A stretch of 64,000 bases of DNA, from NCBI GenBank assembly GCA_036362985.1, contig JAYGXS010000001.1:22537445-22601444 (forward strand), read 5' to 3'. Below, one piece after another: positions 46,051 through 57,445 of this stretch (position 1 is the first letter of the stretch; every line of letters starts with the position of its first letter). Made by a program: the position numbers and the translations under genes. Source of the DNA: Ligula intestinalis (Eukaryota; Platyhelminthes; Cestoda; Diphyllobothriidea; Diphyllobothriidae). Below the pieces are notes generated by a model that saw only the letters and a program-made list of their open reading frames with translations, was not told the origin of the DNA and ran no database searches.

Positions 46051-46547
46051 GTAAGTTTAGCAATGAGTCATCCTTCGTCCCGCTCGAAAGCCCCGTCTAG
46101 GGACTAGTTCCCTCCGAACCAGTTTGTCGGTTACACGACTATGCATTTCCGACTGAGCTCACCTACACTGCCAAGCGAACCTAAAAGCCATGCGTAATTA
46201 AATTGATTCACTTCTGGATTTGCCAAACCCTTGTTGGTTTTGACCAAAGGGTTGTCACGTGTTGCCCTAAATCAATCTCCAGGCCGCACTATATCTCCTA
46301 AATCCGGCCGATAATTGGGCTGGTAATACTTTTAAAATGCATTATTTTCGGAGTGCCTAGTCTAATGTCGACTGAGTCATTGTCGTCCAAGGGAATTAAT
46401 ATGTCGAATGTACCAATTGAAGGTATCATTTGTGAGTTCAACAACAAGATGCGCAGGTCTTCCTAACGAACGGTGCAAACTGGCCCTGTAGTTATGGGAG
46501 GACACATTGTAAGCCCGACCAGCAGCTGACTCTTGATTAGCACACAG

Positions 46548-46760
46548 TCCATGCACTTTGCTTCGGAACGCAGTTCAGAAAGTATCCAAAATGTTATTTC
46601 TTCTACTCCCAGGGTCATTCCCGAGCGAAACCAGTCTCCAAGTGTGGCAATGTCGCGGTCAGGTCAACCAACTTCGTTCATTTCCCCTCCCCCTCCTTCC
46701 GCCTACACCGCTACTGTGTCCATAAAGCAGTTGGCGTGGCCTGTTGCTGACCGTCGGTAG
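46548..46760 (+). CDS. Terminal exon of gene 2
   Basis: Acceptor TTAGCACACAG precedes 46548. Seventy codons follow in phase 0, ending at TAG (46758-46760). The product is Ser/Pro-rich and probably disordered: SERSSESIQNVISSTPRVIP, then SFISPPPPSAYTATV and the C-terminus LAWPVADRR. Its start phase fits exon 45925-46050. The last five codons lie within the left arm of a 119-bp inverted repeat, so the present C-terminus may have been supplied by an inserted or duplicated element. Confidence 0.6.
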   Translation, partial: SMHFASERSSESIQNVISSTPRVIPERNQSPSVAMSRSGQPTSFISPPPPSAYTATVSIKQLAWPVADRR

Positions 46761-46864
46761 TCTTGTAAAAGGACATCCCCTTACGAGGCTGTCTTTACCT
46801 AGTTAGGTGGTGGGAGTGGTGGCGGTGTTTGCCAATCTAGCCTGACTGCAAGGTAAACTAGCGC
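46746..46864 (+). repeat. Left arm of 119-bp inverted repeat
   Basis: Complementary to 48451-48569 with about 10 differences in 119 positions by my hand count, mostly transitions, and no gaps. Begins GCTGACCGTCGGTAG, ends GTAAACTAGCGC. Overlaps the gene 2 stop codon. Confidence 0.85.
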
Positions 46865-46869
46865 AAAAT

Positions 46870-48445
46870 AAACTTCCGGACCTTCATACAACTGTGCACG
46901 AGATGTCTAACTTGGGGCTCCAATTCACAACGGAATGACCACCAAGTCGCAGCACATAACCCTCTCGCACACTTTCCGACTGAAAACAGTGACTCGAGTA
47001 GTAATGCATTAACCCCGTGGCCAGTTAGGCCCGGCTCTTACGTCCTCAGGGCCTCAGATTGAGGTACGGCTGGAAAGTAAGTCATAAAGGGCTAATTTCA
47101 AGTTTCCTCGCTTTTGGCAGTACGGCCTACCACTCGTCTGTTCTGGGTTATCAATCCCGTGGTGCCTGTCAAATCTGTTCGCCCAGAATAGTTGAAACAC
47201 CACGATGAGGTCACCTTATTTCATAGTAGAGCGTTAGAAAGGAATGCAGTGCAGTGCAGACTATTCGTGTTCTCGAGGCTATGGCCCATTCAAGACTGCC
47301 TCTCATCCTGTAACGGCATGGCGTCTCAGGTGTGAAAATTCGGCCGACGCGGCATGACCCGATCCTCCCCCCTGCCGGGTGTAGACATTAGGTCAACCCG
47401 TAAGACAGTTGAACTACCTATGTGCTGGTGCATTTATCTTTACGCACGTACACACATCTAACCTCTTTATGGCACGTGCCACCCTCTCTTTCTCTCGAGG
47501 CAAGGCTGAAATCGCTGTCATCTGGAGCACTCTAACCTAAGCTACAGACCAGCAGGTGTTCAGTGCTGTCCTGATCGAATTTCTTCGCTGGATTAAGAGC
47601 GGTTGGGGTGTGTGCGTGTGGATAGAGGGGGGGGGGGTGGAGTTGAACAGAAGAACGCTCAAAGTTCAAACCAGAAGACGAAACAAACTTTCAAAACTGA
47701 CGCCTTTTTCACACACACACACCTCAGCCCGGAAAGGGGGGGAGGGCATTTGCATTCTGCTATTTGGAGGGTTATGCAGGGACCAGACACTGTCCTTGTG
47801 AGGCCGTCAGATGCCGGGGCTGGACTTTATCTGCCGTAAATTTGTTTTAGAACATGGAGCTCAGTTTGAATTTGATAATCCAATAGATGCTAACTGCGAA
47901 TGTCATCATCAACGCAGGATCGTGTAGGAATAAAATTATGTTTTTTGGATTCTTTAATGTCGAACCGAAGTGGACGCCTGAAATTCGAATGTGTCAGACT
48001 ACTTCCACGTGACTCAACGAATTCAAATAACACAAGTTGCGCAACGCTTCCGGTAAGTCTCGGAAATAGGGGCCCCAGTCGCCGATATTTCGGGTAGCTT
48101 CACGCAGAAGTGCAGACAGTTTAAACACTATCGAGTCATAAACCGAATTCAAGCTTTAATCCTAGCCTCAACACCAACCCCAGCCTCAACCAGAAGCCTA
48201 ACCCTAATCTCCACAGAAATTGCCGCAAGGCATCTGGAGTAGATGAGACGGCTCCTATTCCCATGTCTTGTCAGGCTTCAAGATGTCGCAACTAAACGTG
48301 ACCATAGTAATGCGCTCGACAATAATATCCTTTTTAGCGGTAGCTTGTTAGGTTAGTAGGAGCCACTTTGGGGTAGACTATCGTGGCATTGGTTTCTCGG
48401 ATAGCAGCCTTAGAGTCATCGGGTGCCTTCATGTTCCTGGCAGCA
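46870..48445. other. Spacer between inverted-repeat arms
   Basis: About 1.6 kb. Holds a G13 run (47626-47638), a CA-rich patch near 47710 and an R5-like minus fragment at 48118-48245. ORFs around 47556-47839 have no recognisable family. Confidence 0.45.
48118..48245 (-). repeat. Repeat R5 fragment, minus
   Basis: CCTAGCCTCAACACCAACCC and GCCTAACCCTAATC correspond to the GGTTAA-rich body read in reverse, followed by GAAATTGCCGCAAGGC and GGCTCCTATTCCCATG. Confidence 0.5.
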
Positions 48446-48450
48446 AACTA

Positions 48451-48569
48451 GCGCTAGTTTACACTGCAGTCAGGCTAGATTAGCAAACACCGTCACCACT
48501 CTCACCACCTAACTAGATAAAGACAGCCTCGTAAAAGGATGTCCTTTTACAAGAATACTGACGGTCAGC
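48451..48569 (-). repeat. Right arm of 119-bp inverted repeat
   Basis: See 46746-46864. The inner end overlaps a perfect palindrome AAACTAGCGCTAGTTT (48445-48460). Confidence 0.85.
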
Positions 48570-48579
48570 AGATAGTCCT

Positions 48580-49190
48580 TTCCCTTCCACGTTCATATTA
48601 GTTTGGCGTACTCTAATAGTATATTCAGCATGCCGTGAAATCCCATGCACACTCAACCGCCATATTCAGATCCCTCAAGCTTAAGCAACCTTGCCAACAT
48701 AGCCTGCACGTGGGGCGAGGAGGGGGCGCGAACGGCACTCGCAACTGTCAAAAAGCCCACCCCCCTCCCCCGGTCAGGCACAGACGGCCAACCACACCTA
48801 CGCAGGGTAAGGCACGGATGCAAGCTAACGCACGCACCAATTGACCACCCTCCCCCCTCCAGAAGCCCGTCAGCGCCTGATGTTAAACGCCCGCATTCAT
48901 TGCTCGAAGAGGGCTCTGAAAAGAGCTCTTACAGTGAGCACACCATTCTATTTTCTTTCCCGGGCTTTTGGGACGCGTAGGAGCGTATTTATCAGTACCG
49001 TGATAGGCGCGTTCACCGAGCAGATTACAAGATATGCTCGTCCCGTTGCGTCTAGAGTTCTTGCAGGCAGTCACATAACGACCAGTAATATGCATGAATG
49101 GCAGCGTGGTGACAGCTCAAAAGTCGATATTAACTACGTCCACCGTATGCTCCAAAACAGGCTGGTGCAAGGACGGTGACCAGCGCGTGA
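48580..49190. other. No gene recognised
   Basis: C-rich stretch (48690-48870) with overlapping ORFs lacking splice support. The 49030-49090 segment resembles SINE-related sequence near 43650 and 57900 (CTCGTCCCGTTGC, TTGCAGGCAGTC). Confidence 0.35.
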
Positions 49191-49192
49191 AT

Positions 49193-49330
49193 TAATTTTA
49201 AGCGATATTAGACTTGCGCAGCATCCACACTCTCTCTTCCCTCACTCACCTGTCCGCGGTGTCAAGAGAGAGGCAAGAAGACCGGAGGCCAGATCGGACG
49301 CAGTGGCTGGCAAGGCCGTCTGCCCTCACC
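49193..49330. repeat. Repeat R8, copy 2
   Basis: See 19660-19910. Confidence 0.45.
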
Positions 49331-49479
49331 ACAGCACGAACTGGCCCCTTGACAATAACAGACACTTAGATTTACACAACCAGGGGATTAGAAGGAGACG
49401 TCCCCATCTAATTGCCCGTCCACTCAACATCCACTAAACACACAGCCTGTTAGTTTGCCAAATTCATTAATGATGACAT

Positions 49480-49712
49480 ATATGGTCGCTTAAACAAGAC
49501 ATAAGAACAGTAACCTGGCGCCAAATTCCAGGAAAAATATGGTTAGGCATGAGGTTGTCGTTAAGGAAAGTGAGCTCTAGGTTTCGAGTTAAGTTCACGG
49601 TTTATGGTGGGGGTAGAGTTAAGATTATGATAACTGTTGAGATTTATGCTATGGCTTTTTGTATGCTTGGGACAGGGAGGTATTTACCCTTCCAGGAATT
49701 ATGTGCAGAGCC
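49480..49712 (+). repeat. Repeat R5, copy 3
   Basis: TATGGTCGCTTAAACAAGAC, a GTTAAG-rich body, then GGAGGTATTTACCCTTCC and AATTATGTGCAGAGCCA. Ends against the assembly gap. Confidence 0.6.
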
Positions 49713-49722
49713 ATCTTCATAA

Positions 49723-49732
49723 NNNNNNNNNN
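49723..49732. other. Assembly gap (10 N)
   Basis: Ten N bases. The real gap size may differ, and an R5 end adjoins it. Confidence 1.
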
Positions 49733-50077
49733 ATTTTTAACAGGCTTTTGTCTCCCTCCAAAGACCCGTAGTGCTCTGTACTGTCATTGGCATAATTGAA
49801 AATAAATAGGCTACGGAAATTAACACGAAAAGAATAAGTTCTGTTTCTATGGCTCTTCAGTCTAGGAGATAGAGAGACGTTTTCCAGGTGTCCAAACGTT
49901 TGCTGATCCAACAAACCACCATGCTTATGAATGTTTAAACTCCTAGCGTTTTCTGGTTTAGGGGCCTGCATGCGAGACCACCGGTGTAGACGAATTTGAG
50001 GATTTAAAAAAACAGCCGGTTCGCACAGGCTCTATGAGTGGAGACAGCGATGGCGTTGAACAGAAACCTACACATAC

Positions 50078-50283
50078 TGGTTATGCACTGCATCTCCAAA
50101 AGACTGACGAGTTGTGTAATGCGATTTCCAAAGTTGTCAAAAAGAACGCCTTCGCTGAAAGTGACTGACGCACTCTCTCCACTGCGGCCCACCTGCTTTC
50201 GCTCTTCGCTCTTTCTCATTACGGATTTTGGTATTCTGCGCTTAAGACGTTCCTTTGTTCCGCATGAACTATGGTTGCCCAGG
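50078..50283 (-). CDS. Probable exon of unknown minus-strand gene (gene 3)
   Basis: Acceptor TTTTGCGTGCCGTCAG precedes 50283 and donor ACCA/GTATGT follows 50078. The open frame begins LGNHSSCGTKERLKRRIPKS, has a basic RKSEERKQVGRSGES, then SVTFSEGVLFDNFGNRITQL and LLEMQCIT. The split is from basic, disordered sequence to a more structured C-terminal part. It begins with one base of a split codon, so exon 53031-53271 (ending with one base) cannot precede it directly. Family not recognised. Confidence 0.5.
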
Positions 50284-51849
50284 CTGACGGCACGCAAAAC
50301 AGCTGGCTGCTAAATACCGGCGCCTAGTCAGCCCCAACGGATTCTTCGAGGAGTTAACTGCACCTGGCGGCATACCCTAACTTTATTTGATGCAGACTAA
50401 AACTAACAGTCCGTACTCGTCAAGGGCCTACCCCGCCGTCTAGGGAGTTGGGACAATTACCGACCTAGGCGGTTGAGACCGAACTACATTAGCTGGCCAA
50501 TCAATGCTAGCCGTCTAGCGACTAACTCTGAAAAGAAATACATATCCACACGTCATCTACGGTCATGAAAGAGATTTTTTAAGAATTGCGAAATGTGAAA
50601 CTCATTTCCTGGGCTTCTTAGAATCTTTCGTGGCACGCCGCTTGTCGTATTTTGCTTTGGCACAGTAGATAGCTATCTAAGCCAGTTCTCCTCGAAGGAA
50701 TAAATCCCGAAGTGGGAAACAGAGTTTAAGCGGTGCGCTCTCGGGAAAACATTCGTCGGAAATGGCGTATAAAGTCTCAGATCAGCTGGGCTTGATGTAC
50801 AATACGTGCGTTATCACAGGAAGGGTAAACGAAAATTCTACAATTTTTTCTAGAGTAAAATATACCCAAGTAGCATTGTGATACTGATTTGCGTGTAACG
50901 TAAGCCCCAGAACGTCAGAATAGCGGCTTTTGAATGAGTTTTGTTTCGGTCGTCTACGAAAACTACACTATAAACTGCCTACTTAAATATTCTGAGTTGT
51001 TCAATTAATTTTCGGTGAAACTATAAATCCAAATTTATTTTATGAAAACCATGCATCAAAACACCCTTTCTCATATTCATTTGGTAGCAGCTGACATCTT
51101 TAAATTTTATACATGAAAAAAGTATCTTTCATTAAAAAATATGAATGATTTTGAATGCGACCTGCTGCTACGTCAGCATTCAACGTTTTTAAAGTGCAGA
51201 TTGTTTGTTATTCCTGCTAAAATAATCTACCATTTCTGTAAATTATTCAAAAATACACAGGAGATGTTGAGCACTTTGTGTCTGTTAGAAGCAGCATTAA
51301 TAAACAGACATGTAGGATGCTTTATGAATGGCCTTTTCATGGTCTTAAAAGCCTCAAAATTAAAAGAAAAGTTAATAACTGAAAGATCCCTTTTTCAAAC
51401 TAGAACTTTGAAGAAAACGTGATATGCTACCAAAGAAATACGAGAAAGGATACATTTATGCATGCTTTCTATAAAATTTATTCGCATTTATAAAGGCATT
51501 TAAGATAAAACAACTAAATTATTCATTTTTACCTGGTCATTTTATCGGCTTTTTTCCAGTCGGCCAGAAGAACGCTTGTTAAAATGCTGACTGATTTATC
51601 TGGGAATTAGGCTGCACGCTAATTGCTTATTACAACCTTACTTAAATAACATTTTTGTACTAAAACAAATTTTAGAATTTCAGTTAATATTTCATGAGGT
51701 ATCACATCTACTGTAGATGGCTAACGAGTCGGTATGAGTCTTCAAATCTTTAGAAATATTTTTGCAATTTGCTACATTAGAATCCATTTTCGATACTGGT
51801 ATTCTAGCAGTATTTTGCTACTGAGTTTGTCCGTCTGTTTAACAGGTTG

Positions 51850-52070
51850 CTAAATACTACAAGCTTTTCCAGTAATGTCATCTTTTGGGAAGTTAGGACG
51901 AATGCACCCTAGAAACAACAACCTAAAAAGGTTTTCTTGGCAATCTAGACTGGCAATGTTTTTGAGGGGAGATGAGTCACGGGCTAGCATGCATATTCTA
52001 CCACAGCTGTCAACTACTAATGTCAGCTGTGTGATACCGCATGCCAAACCAACCAAAGTCCTATGTTTCC
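51850..52070 (-). CDS. Possible exon of gene 3
   Basis: Acceptor GTAACCCCAG places a start at 52070 with two bases of a split codon, which matches the end phase of 53031-53271. The frame reads HRTLVGLACGITQLTLVVDS, CGRICMLARDSSPLKNI, then FRLLFLGCIRPNFPKDDITG. No good donor was found in the needed phase, and the opposite strand is also open, so this remains doubtful. Confidence 0.28.
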
Positions 52071-53030
52071 CTGGGGTTACAGTTGAACGAAACTGATAAT
52101 AAATTCAGTGGATACGTGACTCTTGTTTTCTCACTGAAACGTCCCTAAATGCCAATGATAAAACGGATAACAAAATTGAGGAAAGTAGTTTATTGAATTT
52201 ATATGCAGGACTCTTGATTGGCAGTCATTTAGGGATGACGCACACAACCTCGGAGTATAGCAACCGCGGCTGTTTCGAGCCAAAACCCACGCCATTACCG
52301 CACATTGTGGATTGAAAATATTACTCTTTTTTCTACCTAATCTTTCTTATTGCCAAATTGACCTACAAATGCGACAGATAGGGTGCAGATCATTGCGACA
52401 TACTTCCGAGACGGAAGAATCAAGAATAAGACGACTCGATCGCTAGGACACGCATGTTCGCTTGTATTGGCAATGGAAGATTTTGGTAGCTATTTAGTTT
52501 ACCCATGCAAGTTGTCTAACTCGGCATCGAATAGAAGTGGAGCTTAATGAATGATTACGACCAGATTTTAACATGAAAGTTCTGATAACAGGTCTTCAGT
52601 CAGAACACAATTACACGTATTCATAGAGCCTAGGCAAAGGTTGCCTCCTAACAACGACCTGTTTTTACAAATCAGATTTTTTCTCGGCCCTTTCTAGTAA
52701 TCCTCTCGAGACAGACATCCGACTGACAGTATCTTGGGTACCGGCACCGTAGTCAGTCATAAAATTTCTGATTGGAAAGACACACAGCAACGGCTTCTGG
52801 GTCTGTCACATTTTGGCCACTATCTCGCTCATCAGGTTGGCCTGCTTAGGTAACTTTTCTGGTAGTTACAAGGGGAGCAAGAGCCTTTGGCTGAGGGTTT
52901 ACTAGTTTGGCACCTGTTATAGGTCTAAATAAGTAATTGATGGCTGAACCTGGAGCAAAAGAACACGAACTTTGCTAAACAAACGTGTGAAACTGATGCT
53001 CCAACGTGTCGTTTTAGGCGTAGCACTCAC

Positions 53031-53271
53031 CTTTGACAGCCGCCGAATAATTTGTGATGGGATCCAGCGGAGAAACCAGTTTAACGGTGGTTCGCCACTC
53101 ACGCTCCAGTTGTTCGTACCTCGTCTGGGCCTCGCCCAAGAGGTCAATGTCCCTTGACATCTCTCGGGTAAGGCCGCGCGTAACGACGGGGGTGGTGGTA
53201 GCTTTGGCGAAGAGGCAGGCCCGCAGGGATCTCCTGCGAGCACAGAGTTTTTGCAATCTGTCGTGAAGACT
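53031..53271 (-). CDS. Internal exon of gene 3 (charged helical)
   Basis: Acceptor CACCTTCTCTCTGCAG precedes 53271 and donor CAAAG/GTGAGT follows 53031. It is 80 codons plus one base, starting in phase 0. Residues: SLHDRLQKLCARRRSLRACL, FAKATTTPVVTRGLTREMSR, DIDLLGEAQTRYEQLEREWR and TTVKLVSPLDPITNYSAAVK. The third block is a strongly charged amphipathic helix of spectrin-repeat or coiled-coil type. Strong splice sites and coding composition make the exon convincing; the family is not identified. It could belong to the same long minus-strand gene as the 1-20 kb exons. Confidence 0.7.
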
Positions 53272-53679
53272 CTGCAGAGAGAAGGTGGAACGGGGGTGGA
53301 GAGACACGTATTAGCCAACGAAGACAGATAGCTGAAACTAAGGGGAACATTTTGAATACATGGCCGCTGGAACCTGGTAAAAGTACACTTTTCGAGGCAA
53401 AACAGACAGACTTAAATGTGGACTGTTAGACAGATTTCAGGATGTGAGCGCTGTATTGCCCCGTAGAACTCTACTCTTTACTCCACGGAGGCTGGCATAG
53501 GCAGGCAAGAGATATATAAGGAAGAAATATTGCTGAAGAAGTTAAAAAGGGCACCCATAATTCGTCGAGTATATAGTCCAGACAGACGGACTGCGCTTCC
53601 ACATGACGTTGAAAGGCTCAGATCATAGAGGAGAGGGAGTGGGAACAAATATTAACTAGGAGAGCGTCTATTTCAATGG

Positions 53680-53790
53680 CCAGGCGGGTTTGGGTTTGAA
53701 TCTCCGGCTCTTCTAATCTTGGTCCGATGACGACGGGTCCTGGGCTAGAAATAATCTATCAGGGGCAGGCGGCCATACAACTAAGTACCT
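53680..53790 (+). repeat. SINE-B copy, decayed
   Basis: B-box-like GGGTTTGAATCTCCGGC, then CCGATGACGACGGGTCC (box CCGATGA at 53724-53730) and CTAGAAATAATC. Confidence 0.5.
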
Positions 53791-53799
53791 TCTCTTGTC

Positions 53800-55040
53800 A
53801 GTCAACAGGATTCATTTTTGCATCCCTTATCTCCTTTCGGTGAAATGACAGTTACTACTAATCGACTATTAGTAATTTCTACTGCCCTTTTTCTTGCGCA
53901 GTTTAAGAAATTCCCAGACTTTTAAGCGATTGGGCAGACTGTCTGACGGATAAGTTGGTGAAAATTTAAAATACGAATTCTGGAAAATCTTAGGGTATGG
54001 CGTTCGGTCAAAGATGTAGTTTCATCATTCCCTAGCTGGCAGTGTCATCCCCCTTCAACCTCCGATTACGATCAGTATACAGATAATACTTTCACATCAC
54101 TGTGCTCATATTAGATATCAATTTGCGTCCACTCCATTACTAAAGGATAGGAGTAGACACACGGTCGGCCAAAATTAGACAAAACCATTAGCATATTTCG
54201 TCAAAAAAGGTCCAGTCTACTCTGACTTTAAAAAATCTGCCCACAATAGTAATTGCTGTGAGCATGCAAACTATTCTTTTTTACCAAATAATTACTCCTG
54301 CAGACGACCCATGATGAGGGAGATTAACTTTTTGGTCTTTTTAAGCTAAAAATGTCTCTAGAGGGCACCAGCAACGAAACAGAGGTATATTTAACTGCTA
54401 ACCCCCTACCTCCCCAAATCATTAACAGAAGTAGAAAATAATTGCTCCCGACACTTCCGAACACCCTCAACCCTCCCCCATAGCTGTTGTTCATTGGCTT
54501 TTTTAACTTTCATTACTTTACCCTAACTTATGGGCCTGAGGCCTAATAATTGGAAACATGCGTTTGCCTAACTAAGCTTTGTCAATAAACACAGATAAAT
54601 CAACGTGCTAGCTGCATGCAATTTTCAGTTCCTTTCTGTCCTCGGCTTCTTCGCGCTTATTGCTAGCCTTTCACATTAACCGTAATTACCTGAATTGATG
54701 GCTAATGTCTGTCACTAATTATCTTCCCATATTTCCTACATCCCATGTATGTGAAAAGAGGGACGGTAATTGGGTTACCTCGTGATCAGTATGTTTTAAA
54801 TGGCCTCCTTAGCATGAACATATATCAGTCTGATAAGAAGGTATCTGAATTAAACGTCTGCCCATCAAAAAATGTCCTAACGTTTGTAGACATAGCCCAT
54901 GCATCCAATGCAGTTATATGGGAGTTTCTCCTGAAGACGGCAATCGGTAGTTTTAGGCTTTAGAATTTGAGCCGCCCATTTTTTTTGCTCTCCATTAACG
55001 TGGGAATTTATCATCCTATACCATCCTTTCTAATCCTCTG
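53800..55040. other. No gene recognised
   Basis: ORF 54745-54963 (MYVKRGTVIGLPRDQYVLNG...) has some protein character but no splice support. Confidence 0.35.
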
Positions 55041-55239
55041 CTTTGTTTGTCAGCATTTGTGATCATGAGGTCATATCTACAGTACACTGCTACCTTTTTA
55101 AATGCACAAAAACAAGTTATTTTATCTACAACATATCACCATCCCAATATTTGTAAAATGCGGCCAATCTGTCGCATATGCAATTCACCAACAACACCAA
55201 CATCGACAATTCTCCATAGGATGACAATGACGAAGAAAA

Positions 55240-55460
55240 AAGCGTGTGAAGAAGCAGAAATGAAGAAGTTGAAAGCCGATCTGTCTCCATATTTGATGCG
55301 AATGTCGTGAAAAACTTGACTTGTGAGTAATACATGACCTCTTACCTTTGACCTTTTAAAAATGATCCTTTATTTACCTGACCATCTGCTCTCCGTGAAT
55401 GGAGCCATTTTTGCCAAAAATTCAGGTTTGTAAAATCCTCAATATAGCATTCTTCTTCGT
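55240..55460 (+). repeat. LINE (CR1/L2-like) 3' end, copy 3
   Basis: The last codons of the element ORF (EEAEMKKLKADLSPYL) are followed by the conserved 3' UTR and GCTCTCCGTGAATGGAGCC (55388-55406). Aligns with 686-880 over about 190 nt. Confidence 0.75.
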
Positions 55461-55469
55461 TCACACTAT

Positions 55470-55760
55470 GGCTAGGGCATGGGGCGAGCGTGTCGACGAC
55501 AGACAAAATTTCTGTCCGACTTCTTTTTCCAATGCCGACTGTCTCGAGATCATCCAACTTCGCAGCGAGCGGGTTCAGACTCGCTGACCTGCAGACACTC
55601 GGTCGACTTCCACTCGCATGCACACGCACGTGCGTCCAGACACTCGCGACTACCCACGCGCTACTTGGACACGCCAACCCCCCTCGACCGATGAAGCGTG
55701 GCCAACTAGACACGACAGCCCTCGGGTATTGCCACACGCACCGATGGGCATAGGTTATGT
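55470..55760 (+). repeat. Repeat R9, copy 2
   Basis: See 41150-41420. It begins immediately after the LINE 3' end. ORFs on the minus strand here are repeat artefacts. Confidence 0.55.
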
Positions 55761-56220
55761 GAGGAGAGGGAAGCAAAAAGGATCAGCAGCTACCCCTCTT
55801 TGATGTACTCGTTATGCGAACTTCCAACAGAGAGATAGAAACAGCAGTTAACAGGAAGGTGACAAACACCACACAGTAACTATCCGTCGGATCACAAACA
55901 AAGCTGCGTGAGAACGCTATTCAAAAGAATCCAGACTCATTGGAGTAACGCAGAAGTAAAAGCACAGGAGGCCTGATATCTCCGCGACCAGTTTATGAGG
56001 GATGGCTATCCGAAGGCCTTCATAAACCGATGCTGAAGTGCCCGCCCTCCGAGGACCCAACTTGATTCAACCCCTACAATTTGGTATACGCTGACATACA
56101 TCGAGGATGTGTCGGAAGCGACCAAGCGCATGGCTGCGGGAATAGGCGGCGGAAATGCACACCGTCCCAAGGCTACCATACGCAGCCGGGTCATTATAAT
56201 AAAGGACTGATTAAATCCCA

Positions 56221-56560
56221 GTGAGCAGTCGGCGTAGTGTATCGTATGCCATGTCTAAACTGTCCCAAAATTACACCAGACAGACTGGACGCATGTTTTG
56301 TTCGTGCATACACGAACATAACCTGGCTGTCAGACGGAGTGACGCCCTGTCACAATTGGCTGTCCTCACCTATGAGACAGGCCACAAATTTAGCGTCGCA
56401 GCCGCGAAAATAATTCATCACGCTGGACAGGTTGATAACTAACTGAAGCCTGGGCAACGGAAGACGACTCAGTCAATCGCCGTACTTAGCTGATGCCCGC
56501 ATACATCGCCCTGCGTAGGCCAATCTACACGGCCGGCACTCTTAAATAATAAGTCTCCCA
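56221..56560 (+). pseudogene. Penelope-like GIY-YIG domain, copy 1 (broken)
   Basis: A degraded endonuclease end of a Penelope-like element. VYRMPCLNCPK (from about 56235) is in one frame, and YTRQTGRMFCSCIHEHNLAV, RRSDALSQLAVLTYETGHKF continues in the next, so there is a frameshift. The Arg expected before HEH is changed to Cys. After a stop at 56442 only traces remain. The hammerhead core at 56609 sits at the place expected for a PLE 3' region. Confidence 0.75.
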
Positions 56561-56608
56561 ATAACGGTTGACTGGTTCCAGCCTCCTAGAACTGTTGACG
56601 GTTTATCT

Positions 56609-56650
56609 CTGACGATGGACTCCCACAAGAGCCCGAAGTCTCAGGAGAAT
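56609..56650 (+). ncRNA. PLE hammerhead motif, near-intact
   Basis: CTGACGA (56609-56615), stem II GGACTC/GAGCCC (one mismatch), then GAAG in place of GAAA and GTC AGGAGA with the CGTC reduced. Confidence 0.55.
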
Positions 56651-57404
56651 ACGATTATGATTTCGGTGATCGAACCGCCTTTGTCTTCTAGGTTATTCAA
56701 GCACCTGGGTTTAAAATGCATAGCCTAGCCTGGTAACGTTTATTATTTCATAGCTATGGGCAGTAGCCCTCTGTGTGTTAACTAAAATATCTAGGTGCCA
56801 AAATGCTCAAGAGTGTTTTAGTATACTTTGCTAGTCATATTTCCTTTATTTATTGAGAGTTGACTTGTGGTTCCTTTTTTCTAATATCGCTCATGTTCGT
56901 TGCCATATATGGGTACAGATAATTAATTTGGCGGAAATTTACTCATTTTTTATTTTTTTCCTGCACACATTTCGCTGGTTGTCTGCGATGAGGTCTCACA
57001 CTTGAAACCCCTATCACCATCATTCTCGTTCTACAAGATTCTGGGCTTACTGGTAACTAAGCAGACGTACATACCCTATTGCTGACCACACACTAATTGG
57101 AGGGCACTTGAATATGCTCCGCAATTCTATTAAAGCAGCTGCCTCCCCCCTATTGTCTCGCACTCTCTCAGATATCACTGGACGCAGTCAGTGCTGGCTG
57201 GGGCTTCGTCAGTGGCCACCGCTGCCTCATACAGCAACTTAGGGCTCTGTGCACAATAAATCTCTCAGTTTCGTGTCTTCTGTCTTCTTCTGCAACTTTG
57301 GATATGACCTGATGATGGTCGGCCTCTGAGCAACAGCACTGCCTAGATGCTTTACAGGGTAAACTCCCCTCCTATCACAATCGGCATGACTGAATATATG
57401 CAAG

Positions 57405-57445
57405 GGAGAAGGAGGAGGAGGAGGAGGAGGAGGAGGAGGAGGAGG
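57405..57445. repeat. (AGG)n microsatellite
   Basis: About 12 AGG units. The Arg-rich and Leu-rich ORFs across it are artefacts. Confidence 0.95.

Noticed and set aside
55342..55776. 144-codon minus ORF
   Set aside because: Covers the LINE 3' end and repeat R9, both present elsewhere.
57300..57340. CTGATGATGGTCGGCC as a hammerhead
   Set aside because: No GAAA box follows and stem II does not pair.
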